Positions 48,494 to 58,011 of a stretch of DNA of 64,000 nt are shown here, piece after piece. The stretch is from the NCBI GenBank assembly GCA_032622095.1, contig CP136066.1:8515784-8579783 (forward strand). Reading direction: 5' to 3'. Position 1 is the first letter of the stretch, and each line of letters begins with the position of its first letter. The notes under the pieces were generated by a model, which saw only the letters and a list, made by a program, of their open reading frames with translations, was not told the origin of the DNA and did not search any database. The position numbers and the translations under genes were made by a program. This DNA comes from Siphonodentalium dalli (Eukaryota > Mollusca > Scaphopoda > Gadilida > Siphonodentaliidae).

Positions 48494-49285
48494 GTGTAAG
48501 ATTTTTAGCGCAGCGGAAAATCTTATGTAACATCGAAATTATGGACCTAACTGGGGTAATTGTGATCATGTAATGTGGATGAGGCTGAAATGAAGTATAA
48601 TAACATTGATTGTGGTGAAGTTATGATTAATACATGTAGAACAAAGTTGTCTTAAAATGATGATATGCAATATCAAGTTGTCTTAAAATGATGATACGCA
48701 ATATTATGAGATTATGAAATAAATGGTGGGAAAAGCATATATGGGTTGGTATATAAATGATCGTGCAAGCAGTCATAATGCGTGCTATATTGATATGTAG
48801 GATAAGGTATGATAATAGAATATAGAGATACAAGTATGAGAAGTAATGAATATAACAATACGGTAATAGTGCATGGTATGTTTTGTAAATGATGAACATT
48901 GGTGATGTATTATATAAATGCATGTTGTGTTGTTAATAAAATCATGACGATATTTATACATTCGGTATTGTGGTAATGAGAGACCAAATGTTTCTCATCT
49001 GCCGTAATTGCACAGGGAATTGTTGAGAGCATGTGTCAGAGGTGAAATATTGTTTGGAGTGTGGTATATGAGGCTTTGATTAATGCGTTTGTTGATAGTT
49101 GGCGAGATCCATGACCAATGTTATTGAAGATAATCGGCGGTCAGTTGTCTAACTCTTGGGATTGGCACGTGTCATAATGGCGTTAGCATATGCAGCTGAC
49201 GTGGTATGCATGCAGTAACGATATTAGAATTAGCCTGTGGGTTTGTGCCCCTTATAGGAAAAAAATGGTATTATTGGGAAAATTA
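48494..49285. other. env 3' untranslated region of the element
   Basis: About 0.8 kb between env stop and the polypurine tract. It contains short imperfect repeats (GTTGTCTTAAAATGATGATA.GCAATAT twice near 48,650 and 48,680). No coding signal on the sense strand. Confidence 0.6.
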
Positions 49286-51475
49286 TCAATATAGATTAAG
49301 TGGTGGGTTATGGATGGACGCGTGAGTTTTTATTATTTTCATAGGTCGTAATGTGGATGATTCATCATCAACATCTCGCGGGTGTTTTTTGGGAAATGTC
49401 AAATCTTCTTGTGTACTTTGTATTTGAGGTTGCTTAGCTGGAGACAAATGAATATCTTTTGTAGCTTCCTTGGGTATTGGTGGGGTTAGTCTGTGACGAA
49501 GTTGCATATCAGTTCCATTTATCATTTGGTTAAGTTTATTTCGTCGCTTTGCGATTTTAATTCGTCGCGTGTTGTGATTGCGTTGAGTCTGATATTGGGA
49601 AATTTTCGTAATACACTGAATAATGTATTTGCGACTTGAGATGGCAATCAGTAAAATTAATATGAACGTAATGACCGCGGGAATGATGATTTGGTAATAA
49701 TCCTGTTTTTTCTTTTGTTTGATGGGTTGCAGGGAAGTGACTGTTTGCAGAAAATCATATAATGATAGTTGCTTTATGGGGGGTAACTTGTTTGGAATCG
49801 ATACTTGAGGGGGAAAGTTATGAATTTGGGAAAATAATGGCTTCCATTGTGGCAATTTATGTAATTCAATAGTTGATTGTAATTGGGTTATTTGTGTCTT
49901 GATGGTGATGTTTGATGAGTTCAAAGTTGTGAATGCAATTAGTTTGATACTGGTTGATGTAGCTATGCACCTTGGTGGTAAAGTTATCGTTGCGATGGGG
50001 GGTAAAATTGTGATTCTATACGGTCGTTTTCTTAAGAGATTGTGATGACAGTTTACTGTAAATGTATGAGCTTTCGTGGTTGTTATAAGCCATGTACATG
50101 CCGCCAGCTTAATAGCGGATGGTAAATTATACTGAGGGTAAATGGCTATAGGGCAATTTGTGGCGGTATTTTTTGTATCATTGGTGAATATGTTGAGTAG
50201 GCAGTTATGATTATGTGATGCGGCGATTGAAATTTTTTGAATTTTACAATATGGTAATTTGTTTAAAATACACGGGTGATTGTCACCAATGGTGGTATAT
50301 TTGGATCGGTCGGGAGATAATAGCAGGTATTTATGAGTAATATCGATTCGGGCAACTGTATATTTATTGTTGTGTCTGAGTCTTGGGTCTCGAGGGTCTA
50401 ATGGATAAAAAAATGGTATAGCGCGGAATATGTCAAACTGCATTCTGATATCGCGTAAATAAATTGTTATGGTAATGATTAGTCTGCTGTCTGTGAGTAT
50501 GGTTTGTGTCTTCAAATGTTGGTAATATTTTGCAATTCCCGATTCTATGGGGAATGGTAACTTCAAATGGGCTGGAAGTAATTTCGTTATACTGTCAAGT
50601 GCCTTTTTTAAATGTATTGGGCTTATGATCTCCGGTGTAAATCGGTGGTTAATTAGAGAGGCAATTTGAACTTTAAGATGTCGCAAATATAATTTTGCTT
50701 GGATAACATCTTGTTGTACTTCATGTAATATTACTAGAAACTTAGCGTTGATGATTGTGAATATTTCAATTGTATGCACATGTTTTTGGGTTCGATGTGT
50801 TTCTTTTCGAAGTGTGGCTTGGATATTGGATATTGTTGTTGATAATGTGTTGACTCGTTGGCGATTTTCGTTTGAAATGACGCGTGTTATATTCATGATA
50901 GAATAAGCGGTTTGAGTATCGTGTTGGATTTTTTTTTGGTTTTGGTGGAGGGTTCGTATGTTATCTTCTACATGTGTAATATCTGACATCGAAGGGGTGC
51001 CTAATAGAAACTTGGCGATATCGCTTATTACGGGTAATATTGCTCGTTTGAGTCTTTTGGTATTATGGAGTTGATAATAATTATGATATTCATATTGGAT
51101 TTGTTTTGTTTCCGTGAGAGCCGCTGCTAATTCAGTTTGTAAATCTGTCAAAATGTTGATGAGATTAAAGTTAATGTTATTTGTCTCGTTCCTGAATGGA
51201 GGTTTGTTATGGTGATATGTGCTTTGATGAAACGTGGCACAAATGCTATTGAGTTTATTTTGGGCCATCCTTATGTCGGTAGCGAGTCTTGCGATGTAGG
51301 TATAATATGGTGTGAGTTCGATGAGAAAACTGAGATCCCAATTTTCATTTGATACAGCAATTTGCCGGTGATGCAAAAATAACATGTTCTGTCGAGTTAA
51401 CATAGCGTCACAAGTTTGAAAGCCGATGATAAGTATGAAGAGGGTCACTTTAACGAAGTTTTCTGTAGGCTTCAT
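49286..51475 (-). CDS. env: Envelope-like fusion glycoprotein
   Basis: 729 codons from the ATG at 51,475. The frame is open further up to 51,562, but a splice acceptor (TTTTTACTTATAG, exon from 51,488) sits just before this ATG, and env of errantiviruses is made from a spliced RNA. A hydrophobic signal segment (FVKVTLFILIIGF) comes first. A furin-type RLKR site ends near 51,044 and is followed at once by a fusion-peptide-like AILPVISDIAKFLLG. The adjacent pattern of heptad-like helices resembles the F-type fusion proteins shared by baculoviruses and gypsy-type env (family knowledge). The C-terminal half is cysteine-containing, with a membrane anchor (IIIPAVITFILILLIAISS, about 49,693-49,634) and a long basic cytoplasmic tail of over 100 residues. 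The frame is uninterrupted, in contrast to gag-pol. Confidence 0.9.
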   Translation of the reverse strand: MKPTENFVKVTLFILIIGFQTCDAMLTRQNMLFLHHRQIAVSNENWDLSFLIELTPYYTYIARLATDIRMAQNKLNSICATFHQSTYHHNKPPFRNETNNINFNLINILTDLQTELAAALTETKQIQYEYHNYYQLHNTKRLKRAILPVISDIAKFLLGTPSMSDITHVEDNIRTLHQNQKKIQHDTQTAYSIMNITRVISNENRQRVNTLSTTISNIQATLRKETHRTQKHVHTIEIFTIINAKFLVILHEVQQDVIQAKLYLRHLKVQIASLINHRFTPEIISPIHLKKALDSITKLLPAHLKLPFPIESGIAKYYQHLKTQTILTDSRLIITITIYLRDIRMQFDIFRAIPFFYPLDPRDPRLRHNNKYTVARIDITHKYLLLSPDRSKYTTIGDNHPCILNKLPYCKIQKISIAASHNHNCLLNIFTNDTKNTATNCPIAIYPQYNLPSAIKLAACTWLITTTKAHTFTVNCHHNLLRKRPYRITILPPIATITLPPRCIATSTSIKLIAFTTLNSSNITIKTQITQLQSTIELHKLPQWKPLFSQIHNFPPQVSIPNKLPPIKQLSLYDFLQTVTSLQPIKQKKKQDYYQIIIPAVITFILILLIAISSRKYIIQCITKISQYQTQRNHNTRRIKIAKRRNKLNQMINGTDMQLRHRLTPPIPKEATKDIHLSPAKQPQIQSTQEDLTFPKKHPRDVDDESSTLRPMKIIKTHASIHNPPLNLY

Positions 51476-51500
51476 ATCGCTTGCACCCCTATAAGTAAAA
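51476..51500 (-). promoter_or_regulatory. Candidate env splice acceptor
   Basis: The pyrimidine-rich run TATTTTTACTTATAG on the minus strand ends at 51,489, 14 bases before the chosen env ATG. The matching donor near gag was not identified. Confidence 0.5.
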
Positions 51501-52184
51501 ATATAGGTGTGTATTAGCGGGTTAGCCCGTATCTGATTATAAAGATAGATTCGCGTGGGCATGGCTTTTATGGGTTAACTGGTTTGATTAATCGATGAGA
51601 TTTTTCGGCCGGTGTAAGTTGTAATGTCATTCTCAAATTACTGTGTAAAATTGGTACCCCCAGAAATCGACGAAATATGACGTCACGCGATGCGAGTGTG
51701 TGTACCAATTAGCCGCGCTGCGTGCGCTAGGCGTGTCGACGAAGGTAATTAGTGGTATAGCGGTATAAATGCGTTGGCCATTACGGCTGTGAATTATCTT
51801 TGATAGCTGTTTGTGCCTATATAATTTAACGTGGGCTACATCGTGCTAATGAAGATTGGTTTCATTGAAAATATCACATGGACATCTGAATGTGAACGAC
51901 GAGTGGTACTGCTGTATTATTTATAAAATGTATGTGTCATAGGGTGTAGGTATACCAACAGTCATGTCAATATGGATATCAAAAGGCATATGAATAAATG
52001 CGTATTGTGTACTGCTATATATATAGGTTCTTATTGCTATATTTGACATGATTATTGGCGGAAATATTTGTTGATTGTATAGTATTAGGGGAGTGCAATT
52101 GACGCATGGAATAGTAGTTCTATCTATATTGTAATGATAATATTTGATCGCACATTGTCACGCGGCTCTGGTTATCTTGGCGGT

Positions 52185-52745
52185 GGGGGGGGGGGGGGGG
52201 GGGGGGTATGTATACGATATCGTCGTGTTGGGAGATATATTGTGATTTGCACATACATGTTATTCAGGCTCATTTTAGCTCTGCACATGTATATGTGATT
52301 TAGGGTGTTGTGGGCAGTTGGGGGGGGGTGGTACATATACGATATGGTCGTGTTGGGAGATATATTGTGATTTTCACATACATGTTATTCAGGCTCATTT
52401 TAGCTCTGCACATGTATATGTGAATTAGGGTATTGTGGGCAGTTGGGGGGGGTGGTACATATACGATATGGTCGTGTTGGGAGATATATTGTGATTTTCG
52501 CATACATGTTATTCAGGCTCATTTTAGCTCTGCACATGTATATGTGAATTAGGGTATTGTGGGCAGTTGGGGGGGTTGGTACATATACGATATGGTAATG
52601 TTGGGAGATATATTGTGATTTTCACATACATGTTATTCAGGCTCATTTTAGCTCTGCACATGTATATGTGATTTAGGGTATTGTGGGCAGTTGGGGGGGG
52701 GGTGGTACATATACGATATGGTCGTGTTGAGAGATATATTGTGAC
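52185..52745 (+). repeat. ~125-bp tandem repeat array with poly-G tracts
   Basis: Five copies spaced 124-126 bp (GTCGTGTTGGG at 52,222, 52,347 and 52,471, with variants at 52,595 and 52,721). Each is preceded by a G tract of variable length; the first is an uninterrupted run of 22 G at 52,185-52,206. On the element's sense strand these are C tracts. It lies between pol and env. Confidence 0.9.
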
Positions 52746-53300
52746 TTACATCTCACTAGATACGTGGTGTGTGTGGGAGGGGTCTGGTGTATGTGTTGTG
52801 GAAGTGGAAGGTTAACCTATCGGTGTTCTTGTCTTACTTATTGGTTTGTGTGGGTCGCTTGATTTGGGTTATTTGAGTTTAATGAATAATTATGGATAGT
52901 TTTATGTTTATGAGGCAGATAAATTGGCTGAGTAATGTTTGTTTATGTTATGGTTTATGTTGAAATATTCCTATTTATTGATATGATACTTGTGTAACAT
53001 ATTTTTATTGTATTTATTTAGTTTTTGTTGTTTGAGAGAAGCAAGTTTTAGCCCTGTGTGCATTGTGCACCGATGCACACTGGACTTGCCAGCATTGAGT
53101 TATATCTGATTATTAGATGATGTTTAGTGTGTTTATTTATCATTGGATATTATGTTTAGATGTATCGAAGAGATATCGCTTGATAGCTGGTTTGATGTTA
53201 GCGGGAACAGGGGTTTGTAATATATATTACCGGGTGGGTCTATTTGAGATATATAGTGCCTAGCATGTCCCTCGGGAATCTTCGAGCGTGCTTACTTGGT
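52746..53300. other. Element spacer, flank of antisense ORF
   Basis: T-rich, no sense-strand ORF. A perfect hairpin GTGTGCAT...ATGCACAC lies at about 53,057-53,082. Confidence 0.5.
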
Positions 53301-53360
53301 TTGGCACAGCGTCTCGATTCGATACGGACGCTATCTGCCAATATGAGATGAGTATATAAG
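53301..53360 (+). promoter_or_regulatory. Antisense promoter: inverted repeat plus TATA box
   Basis: TTGGCACAGCGTC at 53,301 pairs imperfectly with GACGCTATCTGCCAA ending at 53,341. Twelve bases on is TATATAAG (53,353-53,360), 45 bases before the ATG of the ORF at 53,405. The arrangement suggests an upstream binding site and core promoter for transcription against the direction of the element. Inference from sequence only. Confidence 0.5.
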
Positions 53361-53404
53361 GTGTGGGAATATCGACAAGTGTTATTTCTGACTTAATTTT
53401 CATT

Positions 53405-53782
53405 ATGTCTGATTACTTGCGATTCTTGGAGGCTGAGGTTGCCGTGTTAGAAACTAGTCAATATGAGGTGACAATGCAGTATGTGGACCACATACTGGCA
53501 TTTCATGATGTTATAGTTGCTGTGTGCCTTGCTGGAGGGACCAGTATAGATTGGGCACGGTACTTTAGTACCGTGTCTGAGTTAGAAAGATGCCAGACGG
53601 TGATAAATCTCCGGCTGGAGATCATAGATGAAAGGCAGCGAATAGTGGACATCTGGAGTCAACATCGGAGAGTGTTGTAAGAAGATGTCGCTGTGAATGC
53701 TGCCCCTGATGAATTTGGAGCGTCCCTGGATCAAGAGCTGGCTTGCATTCAGCAAGCTGGCACGGTGTTTAGCCAACAATAA
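53405..53782 (+). CDS. Antisense accessory ORF with one in-frame stop
   Basis: Encoded opposite to gag-pol-env, in the pol-env spacer. The ATG (A at -3) opens 91 codons to a TAA at 53,678-53,680. The same frame then continues without break for 33 more codons to TAA at 53,780-53,782, so the original product was probably about 125 residues. It may now be truncated, or the stop may be read through. The product looks helical and soluble (MSDYLRFLEAEVAVLETSQY at the start; acidic end). I recognise no family. A TATA box lies 45 bases before the ATG and an AATAAA at 54,129-54,134, about 350 bases downstream. It overlaps no sense ORF, so it is not a shadow. A captured host gene, a regulatory protein of the element, or chance remain possible. 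Confidence 0.5.
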
Positions 53783-54290
53783 CATGAATTGAATTGTTTT
53801 TGTGGTTATTCACCGTGTTAGCCTGTAGAAATAACATCTTGCTGATAAATTCAGTGAAAAGAAATGTATATATTATTATTTTTTTTTTTTTTTTTTTGTT
53901 GTAATCGTGGTAATGCCCCAAAGGTGTTAATATTGGTTGAGCTACAAAGAGTAACTTTTGTAAACGTGCTAAATCGCCAAAGATTATTTAATTATAGTCT
54001 AAGATTGGTTGAAATGTAAAGAGATAAATATATTATTAGACCGCTGCCAAGAATTATTACAGAGTTCAATACTGTTATTGATTGGGTTATCTAAGTTTTA
54101 GAATGAAGAGCGTTTGTTTGTTCGTTCGAATAAATTTGGTTTTAGTTATTTCGGAGAGTTTATGGGAACGTATGGAATATGGGAGAAATGCCAGGGTTGA
54201 TATAATATACGCTCTATAGTAAAGAGTGTTATACGTTTGCTTCTGGGTTTCGTGGGTTCAAATAATGTCGGTAAATGTATGTGAGATGCG
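53783..54290. other. Element spacer, no ORF
   Basis: Contains a run of about 19 T near 53,880 (poly-A on the element strand) and an AATAAA on the plus strand at 54,129. Confidence 0.5.
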
Positions 54291-54294
54291 AGGT

Positions 54295-54785
54295 GGGAAA
54301 TCAGTGATGGTGGTGGAAATGTCGTGGTTTCTATACCAATCGTTCTGTGATAAAGAACGTTATTTGGCAGTATTGGGGGGGGGGTGATATTGAGGGAAAT
54401 ATGCCGTGATGATTGTATCACCTACTATATAATATAATTATAGTGGCGTTGGTGGGTGGGGGTGTCTACTTGAGGGATAATATGCCGTGGTTTCTGTACC
54501 AATCGTTCTATGATAAAGAGCGTTGTTTGGCAGGAGGGGGTGGGTGGTATTGAGGGAAATATGCCGTGATTATTGTATCACCTACTATATAATTATAGTG
54601 TCTTGTGGCGGTGGTGGGTGGGGGTGTCTACATTGAGGGATAATATGCCGTGGTTTCTGTACCAATCGTTCTTATGATAAAGAGCGTTGTTTGGCAGGAT
54701 GGGGGGGTGGTATTGAGGGAAATATGCCGTGATTATTGTATCACCTACTATATAATATAATTATAGTGTCTTGTGGCGGTTGTGT
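54295..54785 (+). repeat. ~163-bp tandem repeat array
   Basis: ACCAATCGTTCT occurs at 54,335, 54,498 and 54,661, exactly 163 bp apart. The repeating unit also holds ATGCCGTGATTATTGTATCA and G-rich stretches. Nearly three copies. Confidence 0.85.
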
Positions 54786-54891
54786 GCTATGTCAATGAAT
54801 ATATGATTGGGTTAAGCATATTGGAGGGAATGAAGATGTAACTGAGTCATGAACGGGAGTTTGCCATATTTCGGAGATTGGTGCGAGAGAC

Positions 54892-55159
54892 AATGATCGA
54901 CAGATTGGCATGTTTCGTGAATAAACAATTAGTTAAAGACGCCGAGTGTCAGTCATTAGCGAAAGATATATATTACATGTCGGTTAAATTTACTTCGGCA
55001 TCATGACTCAATGTACACCTGTTAGAATGATCGACAGATTGGCATGTTTCGTGAATAAACAATTATTCAAAGACGCCGAGTGTCAGTCATTAGCGAAAGA
55101 TATATATTACATGTCGGTTAAATTTACTTCGGCATCATGACTCAATGTACACCTGTTAG
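54892..55159 (+). repeat. 134-bp direct duplication
   Basis: 54,892-55,025 and 55,026-55,159 are near-identical, differing by a few bases near AATTAGTTAAAG versus AATTATTCAAAG. A recent tandem duplication downstream of pol. Confidence 0.92.
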
Positions 55160-55361
55160 CGATAATTGAATTAGAGATTTGGGAAACGGGACGATGCCCT
55201 GTTTGATATATATACTATATGATCATGCAACTGGTATGAGTAAAGTTTATCGTTGGGGTGTCTATCTATGTTATGCCTTTGTAAAACCTGTTTTATATAA
55301 TACTAATAAAAGTTATGTAAACTATCTATCATTAGTGATTGTGAAGTACTTTGATACATAA

Positions 55362-56703
55362 TTATGAATGTTCGATATCAGTTGTCATCTGATATAAATC
55401 ATATGTTTCCGTACTTTCGTTTGACCAATTCGTCGAACGGCTGTCGGGTGATGTATATTGGAAGGAATTAGAAAACGATGAATCTTTAGGCGTGTGTTTG
55501 GCATATGGTGTATATAATTTACGATGCCGGCCGCGTTTGTTATCTGCGCGATCCGATTTTGTGTCTGGCGTCGTACTATAAGAATTTTGTGTAATTAATT
55601 TGTGTTTTATGACATTTGGTTCCTGTGTTTGGGGCCTAGATTGGTCGCTGGGTGAAAAATCCGGGGGTGATTGGCTGTCTGTTTTATTAAAATGTTTCGA
55701 AGCCATGAGTCTGCTGGCTAATTCAGACAATGGTATTGAAGAGCTGTCGTCTGTGTTTGAGCGCTCAAGTTGAGCGCGCTTAATTGCCGTCGTTTTGAGG
55801 TCATCGTCTGATTCCAATGTGGATTGAGAGCTATTATTATCGACACTGGCTTCACTCGGAGGAAATGCAAATCGATTATGTCGTTTATTTTTTAAGTGAT
55901 TGGGAATTTGAGGTGTAGGCCAATCAACGGGGGATGGTTTGATGTGTTTAGCATGTGATTTTGTTAATTTAGCAGATAGGTCATGTCTTAATATGTAAGA
56001 TATGGGGCCTGTCTGTTTCAAGATACGCCAAAACGGCTCATATTTAAATGAAAATTTGTGATTTGGTTGGTGGATTTTGTAATAGACGGATTGGCCTATT
56101 TTAAAGGTTGGAATAGATCCACCTTTGTTCTGTTTGTGGTTGCGAGAGGCTGTTTCGAGAAGAGATTTTGTAGTTTTAAAAATAATGTGTTGATTTTGAA
56201 GCGTAGTGGCTAAAAAATCCTCTCCTAAATACTTTTCTCTGTGTGTTAAAATTCGGTCTATGCTTATCTGTGGTTCTCTAAAAAAAGTTAGAAAAAATGG
56301 TGAATGTGTATGTACACTGGAACAATGGAAGTTCATTGCTTGTGATGCATAATTTAGATATAGGTCCCAATTTTCTACATTTGCTTGGGTGATTGTTGAA
56401 ATGATTGATGCTAGACTTCTATGCGAGCGTTCTGACTTCCCGTTGCTTTGGGGTGAGTAGAACGAACTGAGGCGGTGATTGATATGGTAATATTTACAAA
56501 ATTCAGTAAAGGTAGAGTTTGCAAACTCGGACCCATTATCCGTTAAAATACCTTCAACTGATCCAAATAAAGTGAAATACTCTGAATTCAATCTTTCTAA
56601 AATTGTATCCACCATTTTGTTAGGTAATGCGTATGCTAAAGTATGTAATGAAAATTGATCAATAATAGTTAAGATAAATCTATTTCCTGACTGTGTTTTG
56701 GGG
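55362..56703 (-). CDS. pol: Pol, integrase catalytic core and C-terminal part
   Basis: Reading in this frame begins after the C-run break at 56,700-56,705. It contains LTDNGSEFAN (second catalytic Asp) and NGKSERSHRSL (catalytic Glu), with 35 residues between Asp and Glu: the canonical DX35E. The first Asp sits in the previous frame (IDLMGPF). Further on, EPFWRILKQTGPISYILRHD resembles the GPY/F module of Ty3/Gypsy integrases. About 200 hydrophilic, Ser/Asp/Lys-rich residues follow to the stop at 55,362. The enzyme inserts the DNA copy into the genome. Confidence 0.88.
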
Positions 56704-58011
56704 GGAAAATGGTCCCATAAGATCGATGGCTATGAGCTGTCCTGGCCTTGATGGGGCAGTGACTGGTTGAAGCGGGATTTTTGGATTATAAGCATTTCGT
56801 TGTCGGCATGTGTGACAATTGTTTATGTATGTGACAATTTTTGCAAACAACTGAGGTGTGTAATATCTGTTTCGTATGGTCGCGTATAGCGATTGTACCG
56901 CTCTATGGCCGAGACTGTGATATTGGGATATAACTTCCTGCGCTATTTTGTCCGTTATATATATTCGTAATTTAGGTATGTCATTATATATTGATATATA
57001 GTGTAGGATACCATCTTTGAGAATAAAGGTTTTTGCTAATTTTTCGGGTATATTTGTTGATTGCATTTGTTTGATAATCTCGGTGATTGTGTGGTCTGCT
57101 GATTGTTCATCTCTTATATTAGTTATAGGAGGAAGGACCGGGCTGTCGTCAAGATCAACTGATGATTCAGAATCCGTTTTCTTTTTTGGTTGTTTATTTC
57201 GTTTTGAGAATTCCTGAATATCTTTCATGTCAAGTATATTAACATCCTGTACAAGGGGATTGGTGGGTGGATTTGGGTCGCTATCTGTGCAAGAAATGAT
57301 GCACGGGTGTGTGTCGGGGTTTATCCGACTGCAAAAATCGGCCGTAACATTGTCCGTGCCTTTAATATAAGTAATTTTTGGGTTCAATGCTGATATTTTT
57401 GTGTTTATCAGATCCTGTTTTTTAAACATGTGGATGAGGGGTAAGTGATCTGTTTTAATCTCTACTTGGGATCCCTGTAAGTAAAATTTAAATTGCCTTG
57501 CAAACGTATATATAGCGAATGCTTCTTTTTCCGTGACAGAATAATTCCTTTGTGATTTGTTAAGTTTTTTACTGGCGAACGCGATTGGTAGTTCAACGTG
57601 TTTATCATCTTGGCTATTAGCATATTGTGATAGTATCGCCCCGATACTATTGATAGATGCATCTACTGTCAGAATGAACAGTTTGTCGGGATTTGGGTAA
57701 GCTAAGATGGGGGCGGTTGCTAAGCTTTCTTTAAGCGTGTCGAACGCTGTTTGGCACGGCGCATCCCACACAAATTTAGCATATTTGGCTGTGAGTTTGA
57801 TTAAAGGCAATGCCGTGGATGCGAATATAGGAGAATATGACCTGTAAAAATTAAGAATTCCCAGTATTCTGCGGACTTCTTTAACTGATTTCGGAGGTGG
57901 TAGAGACTTGATAATTGAAATTTTTTCAGGGTCAGGGGATGTGCCCTTGTCGGAAATAAAATGCCCTAAAAATTTGACTTGTGGTTGGCAAAATTTAGAT
58001 TTTGTAGTTAA
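56680..58011 (-). CDS. pol: Pol, RT connection, RNase H and integrase zinc finger
   Basis: This frame starts right at the T-run break (58,010-58,012). First comes the end of RT (QPQVKFLGHFISDKG, then a VRRILGILNFYRSY-type segment), then RNase H with LTVDASINSIGAIL and TDHLPLIH. Between TDHLPLIHMF and YIKGTDNVTADFCSR the segment is about ten residues shorter than usual, so the RNase H helix there is reduced. The integrase HHCC finger follows (YHSLGHRAVQ...CHTCRQR), then IDLMGPF with the first catalytic Asp. The frame closes at 56,680, just past a C6 run where one base too many shifts out of the integrase frame. Confidence 0.88.
   Translation of the reverse strand, partial: LTTKSKFCQPQVKFLGHFISDKGTSPDPEKISIIKSLPPPKSVKEVRRILGILNFYRSYSPIFASTALPLIKLTAKYAKFVWDAPCQTAFDTLKESLATAPILAYPNPDKLFILTVDASINSIGAILSQYANSQDDKHVELPIAFASKKLNKSQRNYSVTEKEAFAIYTFARQFKFYLQGSQVEIKTDHLPLIHMFKKQDLINTKISALNPKITYIKGTDNVTADFCSRINPDTHPCIISCTDSDPNPPTNPLVQDVNILDMKDIQEFSKRNKQPKKKTDSESSVDLDDSPVLPPITNIRDEQSADHTITEIIKQMQSTNIPEKLAKTFILKDGILHYISIYNDIPKLRIYITDKIAQEVISQYHSLGHRAVQSLYATIRNRYYTPQLFAKIVTYINNCHTCRQRNAYNPKIPLQPVTAPSRPGQLIAIDLMGPFSPQNTVRK

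Noticed and set aside
49286-51562. Env start at the far upstream codon 51,562
   Set aside because: The stretch before 51,475 includes the probable splice acceptor, and the signal peptide follows the 51,475 ATG.
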